Positions 54,840 to 64,000 of a stretch of DNA of 64,000 nucleotides are shown here, piece after piece (position 1 is the stretch's first letter; each line of letters opens with the position of its first letter). Position numbers and translations under genes: made by a program. The stretch is from Petaurus breviceps papuanus (Eukaryota > Chordata > Mammalia > Diprotodontia > Petauridae), in assembly GCA_028583685.1 (NCBI GenBank), contig JAMXIF010000222.1, forward strand, positions 868,701 to 932,700, given 5' to 3'. A model generated the notes under the pieces. That model had not been told where the DNA came from, did not search any database, and saw only the letters and a program-made list of their open reading frames with translations.

Positions 54840-55042
54840 TGTGGGTGTGGGGATGTGTGTCTTTACTAGATCTCTCATTTTCTGCTCTATATTCTAAGAA
54901 CTTTCCATCTCTGACATTCTATGTTCTATGATCTCAGGTCTTTCCCAGATCTGCCATTTCCTCTTCCATGTTCTAAGGTCCCTCACGGATTTCGTATTCC
55001 ATGAGCATAAACATGCTCCAAAGTCCTTTAAATCTTTGACAT
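54840..55042 (+). repeat. degenerate about 33-bp minisatellite, array 7
   Basis: Units CTATATTCTAAGAACTTTCC (32 bp), CTATGTTCTATGATCTCAGG and CCATGTTCTAAGGTCCCTCA, each with a (T)CTGACATT or CCATTT ending. Confidence 0.75.
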
Positions 55043-56184
55043 TTGTTTTTATTTAGCTTAAGTTAAATTGGTCTAGAGGACCTATCCCAAGGAGCCTGTG
55101 CCAGAGTTCCCCTGGAGATTTCGAGAGTCTCCAGAGGCACAGTGTTTGGACCTTTGGAGAATGATGACATTGCTGGCTGCTTACATCCATATGTTGTCCC
55201 AGCACTAAAAGGACGGTCACTTTGGCACAGGAGGGGTCGTTTCATCACCTCCTTTCTCACGGTGTGGGTTAGGAGCTACATCAGCTCAAAGGAGAGATCA
55301 TCCTGGGGTTGTTCTATTCCTTGAGGCCTTCAGGGGGCATAATCTGAGATTTCCAGTGTGGGTTTTGGCATCATGATGATGAGGGGCAGATAGAGGAGAG
55401 GGACTTCACCAGGTAAGCTTACATCTGGCTTCTGACTCATTTCATGTGTGTGCGCGTGTGTGCGTGTGCATGTGTTTCCTCTCCTGCATGGGGGATAGAA
55501 CATTTTCTTTGAGGTGAAGGCTTGAAGGAAAGTTTGAGAGGTCCAATAAGTGCAACTGATTGTTGGCAAATAAAATTTCCCCATCAGAGAAGACAATGAC
55601 CCAGAAGAGAATGGGGTCCATTTGGTCAGGAGGTCTTTACATGGAGTTGTTTAGACAGTAAAGAGCCAAGGTCAAATGCAGACTGTCTCTCTGAAAATTC
55701 TCCAAACTGATTTATGTTTTGTTACGATTTAAGCATCAGGGTCCTAAGAGGTTGTAACAGTTAAAAATGAAGCTACCGTAGCTTGTTGTAAGCTGTTGTG
55801 TCAATACATTCTTTGGAGAGAAATTTGTGTTTTAGTGTTTCTTTTGTGTGTAGGAAATAAAATCCTGTTTCATACCTTGTTCTATTACCACCAAGCACTA
55901 TTTTACTCCTCATGCCCGCTTCGGGAGATCTAGCCATGCGCTGAAACCTAAGTTTTATGTAATTTGTCTCTGTGGTACAAAACACTGCTGGGTGCAATGG
56001 GGCTGGGGAGAAGAGGACACTTCAAATCCTTTCTCCAAAAAAGATACTCATTTGAAAGTCATCTGGATGTGCGATCTGACTGAAGTTCAGTCAGCAAGGC
56101 TTCAGGAGACGAGGAGTTATGCCATTCATTCCCCCACATGCTTTGACTCATTAAGTCCTCCACCCTGTGGTCTGGGGAATTGAA
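55043..56184. other. long unique stretch
   Basis: A TGTG-rich tract lies at 55445-55475. No repeat family or exon was recognised in about 1.1 kb. Confidence 0.4.
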
Positions 56185-56695
56185 TGCACACACACACTCC
56201 CATACAGGCACACACACGGCTATACAGACACACACACACCCATACAGGCACACACAGGCACACACTCATGCCCATAGTGGTGCACACATGCCCATAGAGG
56301 CACACACATGCCCATACAGGAACACACACGTGCCCATACAGGAACACACACGCACCCATACAGGCACACACAGGTGCACACACATGCCCATACAGGCGCA
56401 CACACTCCCATACAGGCACACATATGCCCATACAGGCGCACACATACACCCATACAGGAACACACACATGCCCATACAGGCACACACACTCCCATACAGG
56501 AACACACACGCCCATACAGGCACACACATGTGCACACACATGCCCATAAAAGCACACACGCTCCCATACAGGCACACACACACCCATTCAAACACTCCCA
56601 TTCAGGCACACACACTCCCATACAGGCACACACACTCCCATACAGGCACACACACGCCCATACAGGCACACACATGCCCATACAGACAGACACAG
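56185..56695. repeat. CA-rich minisatellite, about 18-22 bp unit
   Basis: About 25 units of CACACACATGCCCATACAGG with CTCCCATACAGG and CACCCATACAGG variants. It continues as CA-rich sequence on the far side of the LTR (57232-57275), so the LTR lies inside the original array. Long frames on both strands are repeat artefacts. Confidence 0.95.
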
Positions 56696-57231
56696 TGTAA
56701 TGGGAATGTAAATTTGTAAGATCTTCCCTGCCCCTATGCTAAAGTGCACCTGGAGCCTGGGGTGGGAGGCTTGTTTTTCAGTAGATAATTCTTGATTGGC
56801 CAGTGAGTCAATAAGGTTATTACATTCTCTGAGCCAGAAGGCTATATAAGCCCTGATGTGTAGCTTTGTTTTTGGGGCTCACTTTGAGAAGTGTTCTGTG
56901 ATTTGATTTGGATTCTGGGAAGCCGTTGTTGAGAGCACCCCCTCGGCTTTGAAAAACCCAGATGTTGAAAGCCAGATGTTGATTGGGTAAGGATGTAATG
57001 GTTGGAGAGTTTGAAATCTGTCTACTTGATCTGTTTCTGTCTTGATAATTCTGTTTATATATTCTAAAGTTCGGGGTGCTGACCTCTTTCCCCTGAACTA
57101 GGTAAATGATACATGTTTGTCTGATTAAAGTAAGCTTGTTAACCCATTTTGAGTTGCTTTCCTTTATCAAAGCAGATCCAAGAACCTGTGGTGGCATCAA
57201 CCCCGGGGATGCTGGGGTGCTTGCTGCTACA
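56696..57231 (+). mobile_element. solo LTR, copy 3
   Basis: Starts TGTAATGGG and ends GCTACA, flanked by a perfect 5-bp duplication CACAG (56691-56695 and 57232-57236). It shares the TATA region GGCTATATAAGCCC and GATTAAAG signal with copy 1. No internal sequence remains; it is a solo LTR fossil. Confidence 0.88.
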
Positions 57232-57236
57232 CACAG

Positions 57237-57669
57237 GCACACACACACATGTTCACACACAAACATGTAGGTGTATACATTCAATATGGACATATGTGTA
57301 CATGTATGCATGTAATGTGTATATTTTATTCTAGACTTTTGTTGTTGGATCATGTCTAGGTCTCCACAAAGAGGGAAGTAAAAAAAAACCATAAAGTGTA
57401 AATCAGGTATGGGCCAATTATTTATTTCCTGTCTACAAAAACAATCATACACGGATAGCCCATCATAAGTGTGCATGGACAAACAAGCTTATGACAGGGT
57501 CCAGAAATATACCATTTGTCAGCCTTTTGAGGGGCGACCTTACCAAAACCTACAATAACTTGTGAGCTTGTTAACGGGGCATTATATATTTTAATCTCAT
57601 CTCTATATGGTCCATCCTCTGGTAACAGGAGCCAATATAGGGCAGGTATCTTAGATCAGGTCCCACTGT
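57237..57669. other. CA/TG-rich then unique sequence
   Basis: The left end is residual minisatellite. The rest shows nothing. Confidence 0.4.
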
Positions 57670-57680
57670 AAGACTCAGTG

Positions 57681-57925
57681 GGCAGCTAGGTGGCACAGTG
57701 GAAAGAGTCCAGGTCCTGATGTAAAGAAGACTCATCTTCCTGAGTTCAAATCTAGCTTCAGACACTGGCTGTGTGACCCTGTGCAAGTCACTTTACTCCA
57801 TTTGCCTCAGTTTCCTTATCTATAAAATGAGCCAGAGAAGGAATGGCAAACCATTCCAGTGTCTCTGCCAAGAGGACCCTGAATGGGTCACAAATCATTG
57901 GACATAACTGAAACGACTAAACAAC
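57681..57925 (+). mobile_element. RTE-tailed SINE with intact target duplication
   Basis: GGCAGCTAGGTGGCACAGTG at the 5' end, GAGCCAGAGAAGGAATGGCA in the 3' half, and an ACTGAAACGACTAAACAAC end. Flanked by a perfect 11-bp duplication AAGACTCAGTG (57670-57680 and 57926-57936). Confidence 0.95.
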
Positions 57926-57936
57926 AAGACTCAGTG

Positions 57937-58143
57937 CACCCTCAAGTTCAGTGAAAGAGAAAAATCAGAAGGCCACATTAGCCTGTGTTTACTGCAAGGA
58001 TTGTACCTGGTTAGTTCTTGCTCACCCAAGCCAGCATATGTTCAAGTCCACCTTGTGGCATTCTTTAAGGAGTGAGAAGAGATGGGCAAGGTTGTAGCCC
58101 ACCCCCTTTTGGAAGTGGGAAGGGAGCCTAAAGATTAGTATCA
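57937..58143. other. unique sequence, nothing recognised
   Basis: Short stretch between two SINEs with no signal. Confidence 0.35.
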
Positions 58144-58157
58144 AAAGTGGAACTCTG

Positions 58158-58310
58158 GGGGTGGCTAAGTGGCTCAGTGAATAGAGCACTGGCCCTAGAA
58201 TCAGGAGGACCTGAGTTCAAATCTGGCTTCAGACACTTAACACTTATTAGCTGTGAGACCTTGGGCAAGTCACTTAACCCCAATTGCCCTCTAAAAAGGG
58301 AAAAAAAAAG
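58158..58310 (+). mobile_element. tRNA-derived SINE with target duplication
   Basis: GGGGTGGCTAAGTGGCTCAG, TGAGTTCAAATCTGGCTTCA, ACTTAACCCCAATTGCCCTC and an A-rich tail. Flanked by AAAGTGGAACTCTG (58144-58157) and AAAGTGGACCTCTG (58311-58324), a 14-bp duplication with one mismatch. Confidence 0.95.
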
Positions 58311-58324
58311 AAAGTGGACCTCTG

Positions 58325-58560
58325 ATGAAGCTAGGTGCCACAGTGGATAGAACTCCGTGCTTGGAGTCAGGTAAGCTGAGTTTAAATCTTACCTCTGCCA
58401 CTTACTAGATGTCCCTTAGCCTTTGCCTCAGTTTCCTCAATTGTAAAATGAGGATATTAATAGCATCTACTTCTCACAGTTGTGAGGATCAAATGAAATA
58501 ATAATTGTAAAGAAATTAGCACAATGCTTGGAATGAGCTAGGCTCCTTATAAATACTAGC
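58325..58560 (+). repeat. MIR/CORE-type SINE
   Basis: AGGTGCCACAGTGGATAGAA, TGAGTTTAAATCTTACCTCT, AAAATGAGGATATTAATAGC, GTGAGGATCAAATGAAATAA and TTATAAATACTAGCTATAAT. Confidence 0.85.
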
Positions 58561-60040
58561 TATAATAGATAATAATCCCAGCATTATTGTTGTTATTTTT
58601 ATTATTAGGAGGAGGAAGAAGAGGAGAAGGAGGAGCAAACAGACATGACTGTGCCAGGCTTGTAGGGTTGTTTGGCTGCCACTTTTCTTAGCATGATGTC
58701 CATTGAATGTTTTTGCTATGAATAAAGGTGGCTTCAACATGTATCCACAATAATGAGGGCTCATAAGGTGTAGTTTCAGTGGCTACAGCCTTACTAGTGG
58801 GGGCTGTCCCTAGGAGTGGTCCTGGAGTGCGGCTACCTATGCCGGTAGAGTGGTACCATGGACAGAGCATGGGGCTGGACACCCGCAGGAAGTACTGAGA
58901 GAGGAGACAGCCAAGGACAAGAGTGGTGACTGAAGTGCATGGTGCCAGGCTCCAGACAGCTGGGCCAGCTAGTGCTCAGCACTGACTTCCCAACTTGCAT
59001 CTCTGTGATTCTACACTGGATGCTCACTTTGTTCCACGTGAGTCTGCTGTGGGGGAGTTTGTGTGATTTCCCTGGGAAAGCAAGAGAACGGCTCAGAGCG
59101 AACCGTCTTTGCAGGTGACACTGATATGACCTTATTCTGCATTTCCTGAGTCAAGTCTTTGTGGTGAAAAATCTCCTTTGCTGTAGGAAGTGATTAACTA
59201 AATTGTCTCCTTCATTATAATTAAAGTTGATTCTTTCTTCCCTTGCCCCTTCAACCTGCAAAATCATTATTACTTCATTGGGACTTCTGCCGAGTGTATA
59301 TACAACTCTTGTGCAGCACCCAGGAACCCAAGTCTGCAGCCGTTTGTGGCTTTGTCATTAAGCTAAGACCAGATCAAGAGTCACTGGAATGGAAGCACTT
59401 TGAGCTGGAATGCATTTACAAAATATTTGGGCAAAAAGTCCTTGAAGTACAGCTCCTTTCTTTCAGAGGAGAAGTGCCATCCTGAGACAGGAGGATAAGA
59501 ACTCTATTCTCCTGATTTGAAATTCAGGACTTTTCCCATTGGGCCACATTGCCCCACTTATGTGTGTAGCATAGGGGAGGACCCATCCCATGCACTCATA
59601 GAGAAGGTCCCCTAAGCAAAGCTACCCTAGTTTTCATGCACTCTCTCAGTCCATACCCCCTAAACATATCATTTATGAGCCCCCATCAAGGTCTTTACCT
59701 TTAATAGCCAGCTTAAGAACACAATTAGTCCAAAGCAAAGATATTTCAAAAAATGGCTCTCACAGGCTTTCCACAAGTTTTTTTTTGGAAGGAATGGAAA
59801 GCCCTTGTCCTAGGAAAGGCAGAACATTCTGCTATTGTGTCTCCTCGGAGGTTTGGCTGCTGCTGAGCCTTTCCCCTCAGCAGCAGATCATCAGTCGGTC
59901 CCAGATAGCAAGCTCTATGTAACAAAGGGAAGAGTCAACCCAGCGAGGGGATGCTGTTGGTATGGGACTTTTCTCTTGATTCCTTTCCCTACCAGCAGGC
60001 GTGGACCCTTTAGGATACCTTACAGCTACTGGCTTATAAA
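58561..60040. other. long unique stretch with a possible conserved block
   Basis: An A/G-rich GGAGGAGGAAGAAGAGG tract lies at 58609-58635. 59150-59300 is AT-rich and repeat-free (TTCATTATAATTAAAGTTGA), a candidate conserved non-coding block. No exon was recognised. Confidence 0.4.
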
Positions 60041-60067
60041 TTGTGTGTGTGTGTGTGTGTGTGTGTA
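60041..60067. repeat. GT microsatellite
   Basis: About 12 GT units. Confidence 0.95.
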
Positions 60068-60299
60068 CACACCTTTATGGTATACCCTTTATACATCTAT
60101 ATGTATATGTGCACACCTGTAAGAATGTGGGTACGTACATGTATGCATAGACACAAACATTTGCACCCGCCATCTCCCCCTGAAGAATATAAGGTCAGAT
60201 CTTGTTTCCCAAGCATACAGCCCAGTAGGGCAGAGTAGATGATAAATGCCCATGGATTGAGTGATTTTACTATGTGACACACCTGCAGTACATGTTACA

Positions 60300-60425
60300 T
60301 CTCTCCCTCCCCAGTAGAACATAAGCTCTTCGAGGGCAGGGAGGGTCTTTCAGTCAGACTTTGAATCCCCATCACTTCGAATCATGTTTCACATAGTAGG
60401 TGATTAATAGGTCACCTGCTGAATT
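60300..60425 (+). repeat. L2 LINE 3' end
   Basis: CAGTAGAACATAAGCTCTTC, GAGGGCAGGGAGGGTCTTTC and CACATAGTAGGTGATTAATA follow L2. Confidence 0.75.
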
Positions 60426-60900
60426 GAATAGATGTGTGATAAGGAGAAAGCCTATGTCTGAGATAATGTGTCTACAGAGGAGATAATTGGGTGTACATCC
60501 CTTAGAATGAGGTCTGACAGACCCGTGCTCAGCCTGCCACACATCACAAGTGCCCAGTGCTGCTGGCAGCCGGCCCAGATGCTGGAGGTCTTCATAACTC
60601 GTTCACTTGTGACTCATCAGAAGAATGATTGATGCCCGCTATAAAGCGTACAGTGCTGAGCAGAGAATCAGGGCATCTGGCTCTGAACATGGGCGCCAAC
60701 TCCGGCTCTCTGCGTGGCTTTAGACAAGTTAGGGCTTTATAGATGGGCAAAGTGAGGCCCCAAGGGGGAAGAGCCTTGTCCAGGGATGCCCAAGAGGGAG
60801 AGAGGCCTTCCCTGTGGGAAAGGCACTTTCTAAACGATCTTTTCCTTGAGGCTCCCAGTTTCTTTATGAGGTAAGTGTGTGCTATATTTAGCATTATCCC
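60426..60900. other. unique sequence, nothing clear
   Basis: A weak MIR-type piece may lie at 60640-60790. No gene. Confidence 0.35.
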
Positions 60901-60904
60901 TATT

Positions 60905-61105
60905 CTCCATCTCTCACTCTGTGTCTCCCTCCCTCCTTCTCCCCTGTCTCTGACTGTTTCTATCTTTCTCCACTCTCTCTGTCCTTCTCTGTCGTTCTCT
61001 GTCTCCTTCCCTCCCTTCCCCCATTCTCTTTCTCTGTCTCTCTTACTCTCTGTCTCTTCCTCTTTCTCTGTCTCTCTGTTTCTCTCCATCTCTCTCATAT
61101 CTCTT
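60905..61105. repeat. CT-rich low-complexity tract
   Basis: About 200 bp of CTCT with TGTC interruptions. A 189-codon minus-strand frame across it is an artefact. Confidence 0.9.
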
Positions 61106-61397
61106 AAATAGACTGAAGATTTGAACCAAAAGCTGTATTTTCTCATTACACCATACATCATGTTACATCACCTCTGGGCTGGAACAAATTTCCGTACGTG
61201 TCCTTTAAATGTGCAATGCCTTTTCACTTGTGAAACTCAGTATACTGTCCCAGGGCCTGACGGAGCAGTTCTGGTTTGCACATTGAAACAAAATCAGCAG
61301 AAAGATGGATAGTTATGTTCCCTGTAGCCCAGGCCTTTCTTAACTGGCTGGGGACTAGCTTTTGAACAAGCATCCATCTTGCCTGGAATAAACTTAC
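61106..61397. other. unique sequence, nothing recognised
   Basis: No clear repeat or coding signal. Confidence 0.35.
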
Positions 61398-62090
61398 TTC
61401 AAAAAAGGTATTAGATTGACGACCAAAATGAAGGTCTACAGAGCTGTGGTGCTCATATCAATGCTGTGTGCCTGTGAAACCTGGACGGTCTACCAGTGCC
61501 ATGCCAGGAGACTGAATCACTTCCATTTAAACTGGGTTAGGAAGATTCTGAAGATCGCCTGTCAGGATAAGGTACCAAACACTCAGGTCCTTACTCAAAC
61601 TACACTGCCAAGCATTCATACTCTACTGCAGATAATGTATCTTTAATGTGCTGACCATAATTTTCAAATGCAAAATGTATACTTGTCAAAAAGACTATTT
61701 TATGGATAACTCACACGGGGCAAGCATTCACATAGTGGTCAGAAGAAGTGATACAAGGACACTCCCAAGGTCTTTCTTGGAATTGATTGTGGGACATGGG
61801 AGACACAGGCACGGGACCACTCAGCATGGCGTGCCAACATCAAAGAAGGTGCTGTGCTCCAGGACCAAAACAGAATCGAGACAGCTCAAAGGGAATGAAT
61901 GCATGATGTGCAAGTTTAGAGAATCCACCTCAAATGTTCACATGGACTATTTGTGCCCTCCCTGTGGTAGAGCATTCCAAGCTCGTATTGGTTTGGTCGG
62001 ATACAGTCGTACACATTGAGACTTGACTCTAGCATAGGGAGGTCATTCTGGTCCTCTTTGAGAACAAAAGACAACAATCACGTACTATAA
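61398..62090 (+). mobile_element. LINE 3' end with a zinc-finger-like C-terminal coding tail
   Basis: The plus strand codes for CETWTVYQCHARRLNHFHL and KVPNTQVLTQTTLPSIHTLL near 61480-61630. Further 3' it codes for YLCPPCGRAFQARIGLVGY near 61950-62000. This order is the C-terminal end of a non-LTR reverse transcriptase polyprotein closed by a C2H2-like finger. The 3' UTR has GGAGGTCATTCTGGTCCTCT and ends near GACAACAATC. The frame is broken between these pieces. The 34605-35035 copy is the same family in reverse. Confidence 0.75.
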
Positions 62091-62179
62091 ACACTTAGGA
62101 AAATGGACAGCCCATGAGTTAGGCTGCCACAGAGGGTTTTGTCACAGTGAGAAGTGAAGTTTGGAGAGAAAGGAGAGAG

Positions 62180-62455
62180 GTCACAGCTACCAAGAAGAAG
62201 ATACAGGACAGACATCGATACTGGGGACACCCACAGTCAGTAGCATGACCAGGAGAATGGTTCAGAAGTTCGATGGAGCGAGAACTGGGAGACAGAACTC
62301 TCCCAAGAACCAAGAGAGGGAAGTGTCAAGAAAACCTAGAGAGAAGGGAAAATCAAGGAGAAAAGCCTAACTTAGAGTGTCAAAGGCTGCAGAGAAGCCA
62401 AGAAGGAGGACTGAGAAAAAAGCCATTAGATTTGTCAATTAAGAGACCATCAGGA
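62180..62455 (-). repeat. L2 LINE internal part, antisense, host of the L1 insertion
   Basis: GTGTCAAAGGCTGCAGAGAA, GGAGGACTGAGAAAAAAGCC and GTCAATTAAGAGACCATC match the antisense form of the L2 coding region. The match stops where the L1 5' UTR begins. Confidence 0.65.
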
Positions 62456-64000
62456 GAGTAGGAGTCAAGATGGCAGAGTAGAAGCAGGACCTCCCTGTGG
62501 CTCCGGCTTCCACCTTCACCAATCCATGTAAAAAGGGGACTCTGAACAAACTGTAGAGCTGCAGAATACACAAAATGACAGAGAGAAGCTAACCTCCCAC
62601 TGAGGACAACATGGCAGGCCGGCAGGAATCGGCCAGTGGAGCCCAGCCCCACACTGGCTTTAGCCAGCGCCACGTGGCAGCTTCAGCTCCTGGCCTGCAG
62701 AGTGTGGGGGGACCAAGCACCAGTCTGAGGGTAATCGCTCTTGCTTTAACCTTCTTGGATCTGGATTGCAGTCTAGGGCAGAGGTCCTGGGGTGTGTGAC
62801 CAGTTTGCAGAGCATGTGGAGACCTCAGACAGGGCACCCATCTAATACCTCCAGCAGCTGAGAAAACCCCAGTATTTGGGATGAAAGCTCCTCGTCTGGA
62901 GGCAGATCTTAATGTGGCAAAAAGCCCAGGGGTCAAGTGACTGAGAGGTGACATGACCAGGCAAAGGAGACAAAGCAGACAGAAGATTCCAACATTAGAT
63001 TCCTATTTTGGGGACAAAAAGGAGCTCAGAATGGAACAGGAGGAAGACAGTGAAGTCAGAACTCCTGCATCAAAAGCTTCAAAGGAAAATACAAGCTGGT
63101 TACAGGCCATAGAGGACCTTAAGAAGCAGTTAAGAGAAGTGGAGGAAAAATTGGGAAGAGAAATGAGAATGATACAAGAAAATTATGAATGGAGAGTCAA
63201 CAGTCTGACTAAGGAAAATAATACCTTAAAAAATAGACTAACTCAAATGGCAAAAGAGGCTCAAAAAGGCAATGAGGAGAAGAATGCCTTAAAAAGTCGA
63301 ATTTGCCAGATGGAAAAATAATCTCAAAAGCTCACTGAGGAGAATCATTGCTTCAGAATTAGAGAATGGAGCAAATGGAAGTTAATGACTTTATGAGAAA
63401 TCAAGATGCTGTTAAACAGATCCAAACAAATTAAAGAATAGAAGGCAATGTGAAATATCTCATGGGAAAAACCACTGACCTGGAAAATAGATCCAGGAGA
63501 GATAATTTAAAAATTATTGGACTACCTGAAAGCCATGATGAAAGTAAGAACCTAGAAATCATCCTCCAGGAAGTTCTCAAGGAAAACTGCCCTGATGTTT
63601 TAGAACCAGAGGGCAAAATAGCGCTTGAAAGAATCCACCTATCACCTCCTGAAAAAGAACCTAAAAAGAAAACTCCTAGGAATATTATAGCCAGGTTGTA
63701 GAATTCCCAGATTAAGGAGAGAATATTACAAGCAGCCAGGAAGAAACAATTTGAATATTGTGGAAACACAATCAGGATAACCCAGGATCTGGCAGCTTCT
63801 ACACTGAGGGATCGAAGGACTTGGAATATGATATTCCAGAGGTCAAAGGAGCTGGGTTTAAAACCAAGAGTCACCTACCCAGCAAAACTGAGTATCATGT
63901 TTCAGGGGAAATATGGTCATTCAGTGGAATAGAGGACTTTCAGGCATTCTTGCTGAAAAATCCAGAGTTGAATAGAAAATTTGACATTCAGATACAAGAA
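62456..64000 (+). mobile_element. L1 LINE, 5' UTR and ORF1, running off the window
   Basis: The 5' end is GGAGTCAAGATGGCAGAGTA, the typical L1 5' UTR opening. The 5' UTR (62456-62952) is followed by ORF1 to the window end. The copy appears 5' complete, so whether ORF2 lies beyond the edge cannot be told. It inserted into antisense L2. Confidence 0.88.
62953..64000 (+). pseudogene. L1 ORF1 (RNA-binding protein ORF1p), broken
   Basis: ORF1p binds L1 RNA in cytoplasmic particles and is a chaperone in retrotransposition. It starts MTRQRRQSRQKIPTLDSYF with a basic N-terminus, then a coiled-coil region (LKKQLREVEEKLGREM, about residues 50-120). The RRM reads DLENRSRRDNLKIIGLPES near 63478, and the C-terminal domain PRVTYPAKLSIMFQG near 63867. 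Stops lie at 63319, 63432 and 63699 and there is a frameshift near 63360, so it is dead. It is less decayed than the two HAL1 ORF1 remnants, suggesting a younger insertion. Confidence 0.9.

Noticed and set aside
56126-56719. Open frames up to 179 codons on both strands, and a CRISPR-like look
   Set aside because: All are translations of a CA-rich minisatellite. The units are contiguous and have no unique spacers, so it is not a CRISPR array.
60592-61161. 189-codon minus-strand frame
   Set aside because: Its N-terminal part is a translation of the CT-rich tract; the rest has no recognisable domain.
62589-62954. 121-codon minus-strand frame
   Set aside because: It is antisense to the GC-rich L1 5' UTR.
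1-64000. Any tRNA, rRNA or small nuclear RNA gene
   Set aside because: The tRNA-like box A/B sequences seen all belong to SINE 5' parts followed by SINE bodies.

Overview
This looks like about 64 kb of nuclear DNA from a marsupial genome with no recognisable host gene in it. The assignment rests on repeat content. There are tRNA-derived SINEs whose body ends in a CTTAACCCCAATTGCC-like stretch, SINEs with a 3' end reading ACTGAAACGACTAAACAACAA-like, and L1-type elements whose 5' UTR, ORF1 and 3' UTR match what I remember of marsupial L1 and HAL1 copies. There is also a dense background of old L2, L3/CR1, MIR and MIR3 pieces. I cannot name the species. One 10-base N gap (13016-13025) lies inside a GAA repeat. 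No exon, tRNA, rRNA or other structured RNA gene was convincing; the long open frames are products of simple repeats or chance. The window is best read as intergenic or intronic.

Layout. 1-2640: mostly old unique sequence with MIR and L2 pieces and a CpG-rich patch at 470-757. 2645-8410: a long HAL1-like element (5' UTR, decayed ORF1, purine-rich and microsatellite middle, L1-type 3' end), interrupted at about 6731-7695 by nearly 1 kb of unidentified sequence. 9000-11750: unique sequence, a small hAT-like DNA transposon and a SINE. 11750-15385: a second HAL1-like element carrying a SINE with a very long GAA tail and the assembly gap. 15480-21960: L2, MIR and SINE copies, including a two-unit SINE inserted as one piece (18082-18388). 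21969-23444: two solo LTRs of one family in opposite orientation. 23450-34600: MIR, MIR3, L2, hAT and SINE copies and a large degenerate minisatellite (26890-27840). 34600-36000: a LINE 3' end and a doubtful LTR. 36900-48060: L2 pieces, including a long one at 46020-47835, an L3 3' end, simple repeats and a second large minisatellite (44020-44620). 48060-56180: three more minisatellite arrays, MIR, L2 and hAT copies. 56185-57231: a CA-rich minisatellite with a third LTR of the same family at its edge. 57680-62455: SINEs, MIR, a LINE 3' end coding for a zinc-finger-like tail, and antisense L2. 62456-64000: the 5' UTR and broken ORF1 of an L1 that runs off the window.

The most interesting structure is a family of seven dispersed, degenerate tandem arrays with a period near 33 bp. 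The unit resembles the 3' terminus of MIR3/L3 elements (CTATGTTCTAAGGTCCCT, then CCCAGCTCTGACATT). Other items worth a second look are the dimeric SINE with a single 16-bp target duplication, the 0.5-kb inverted LTR pair, the unidentified insertion in HAL1, and several AT-rich unique blocks that could be conserved regulatory DNA.
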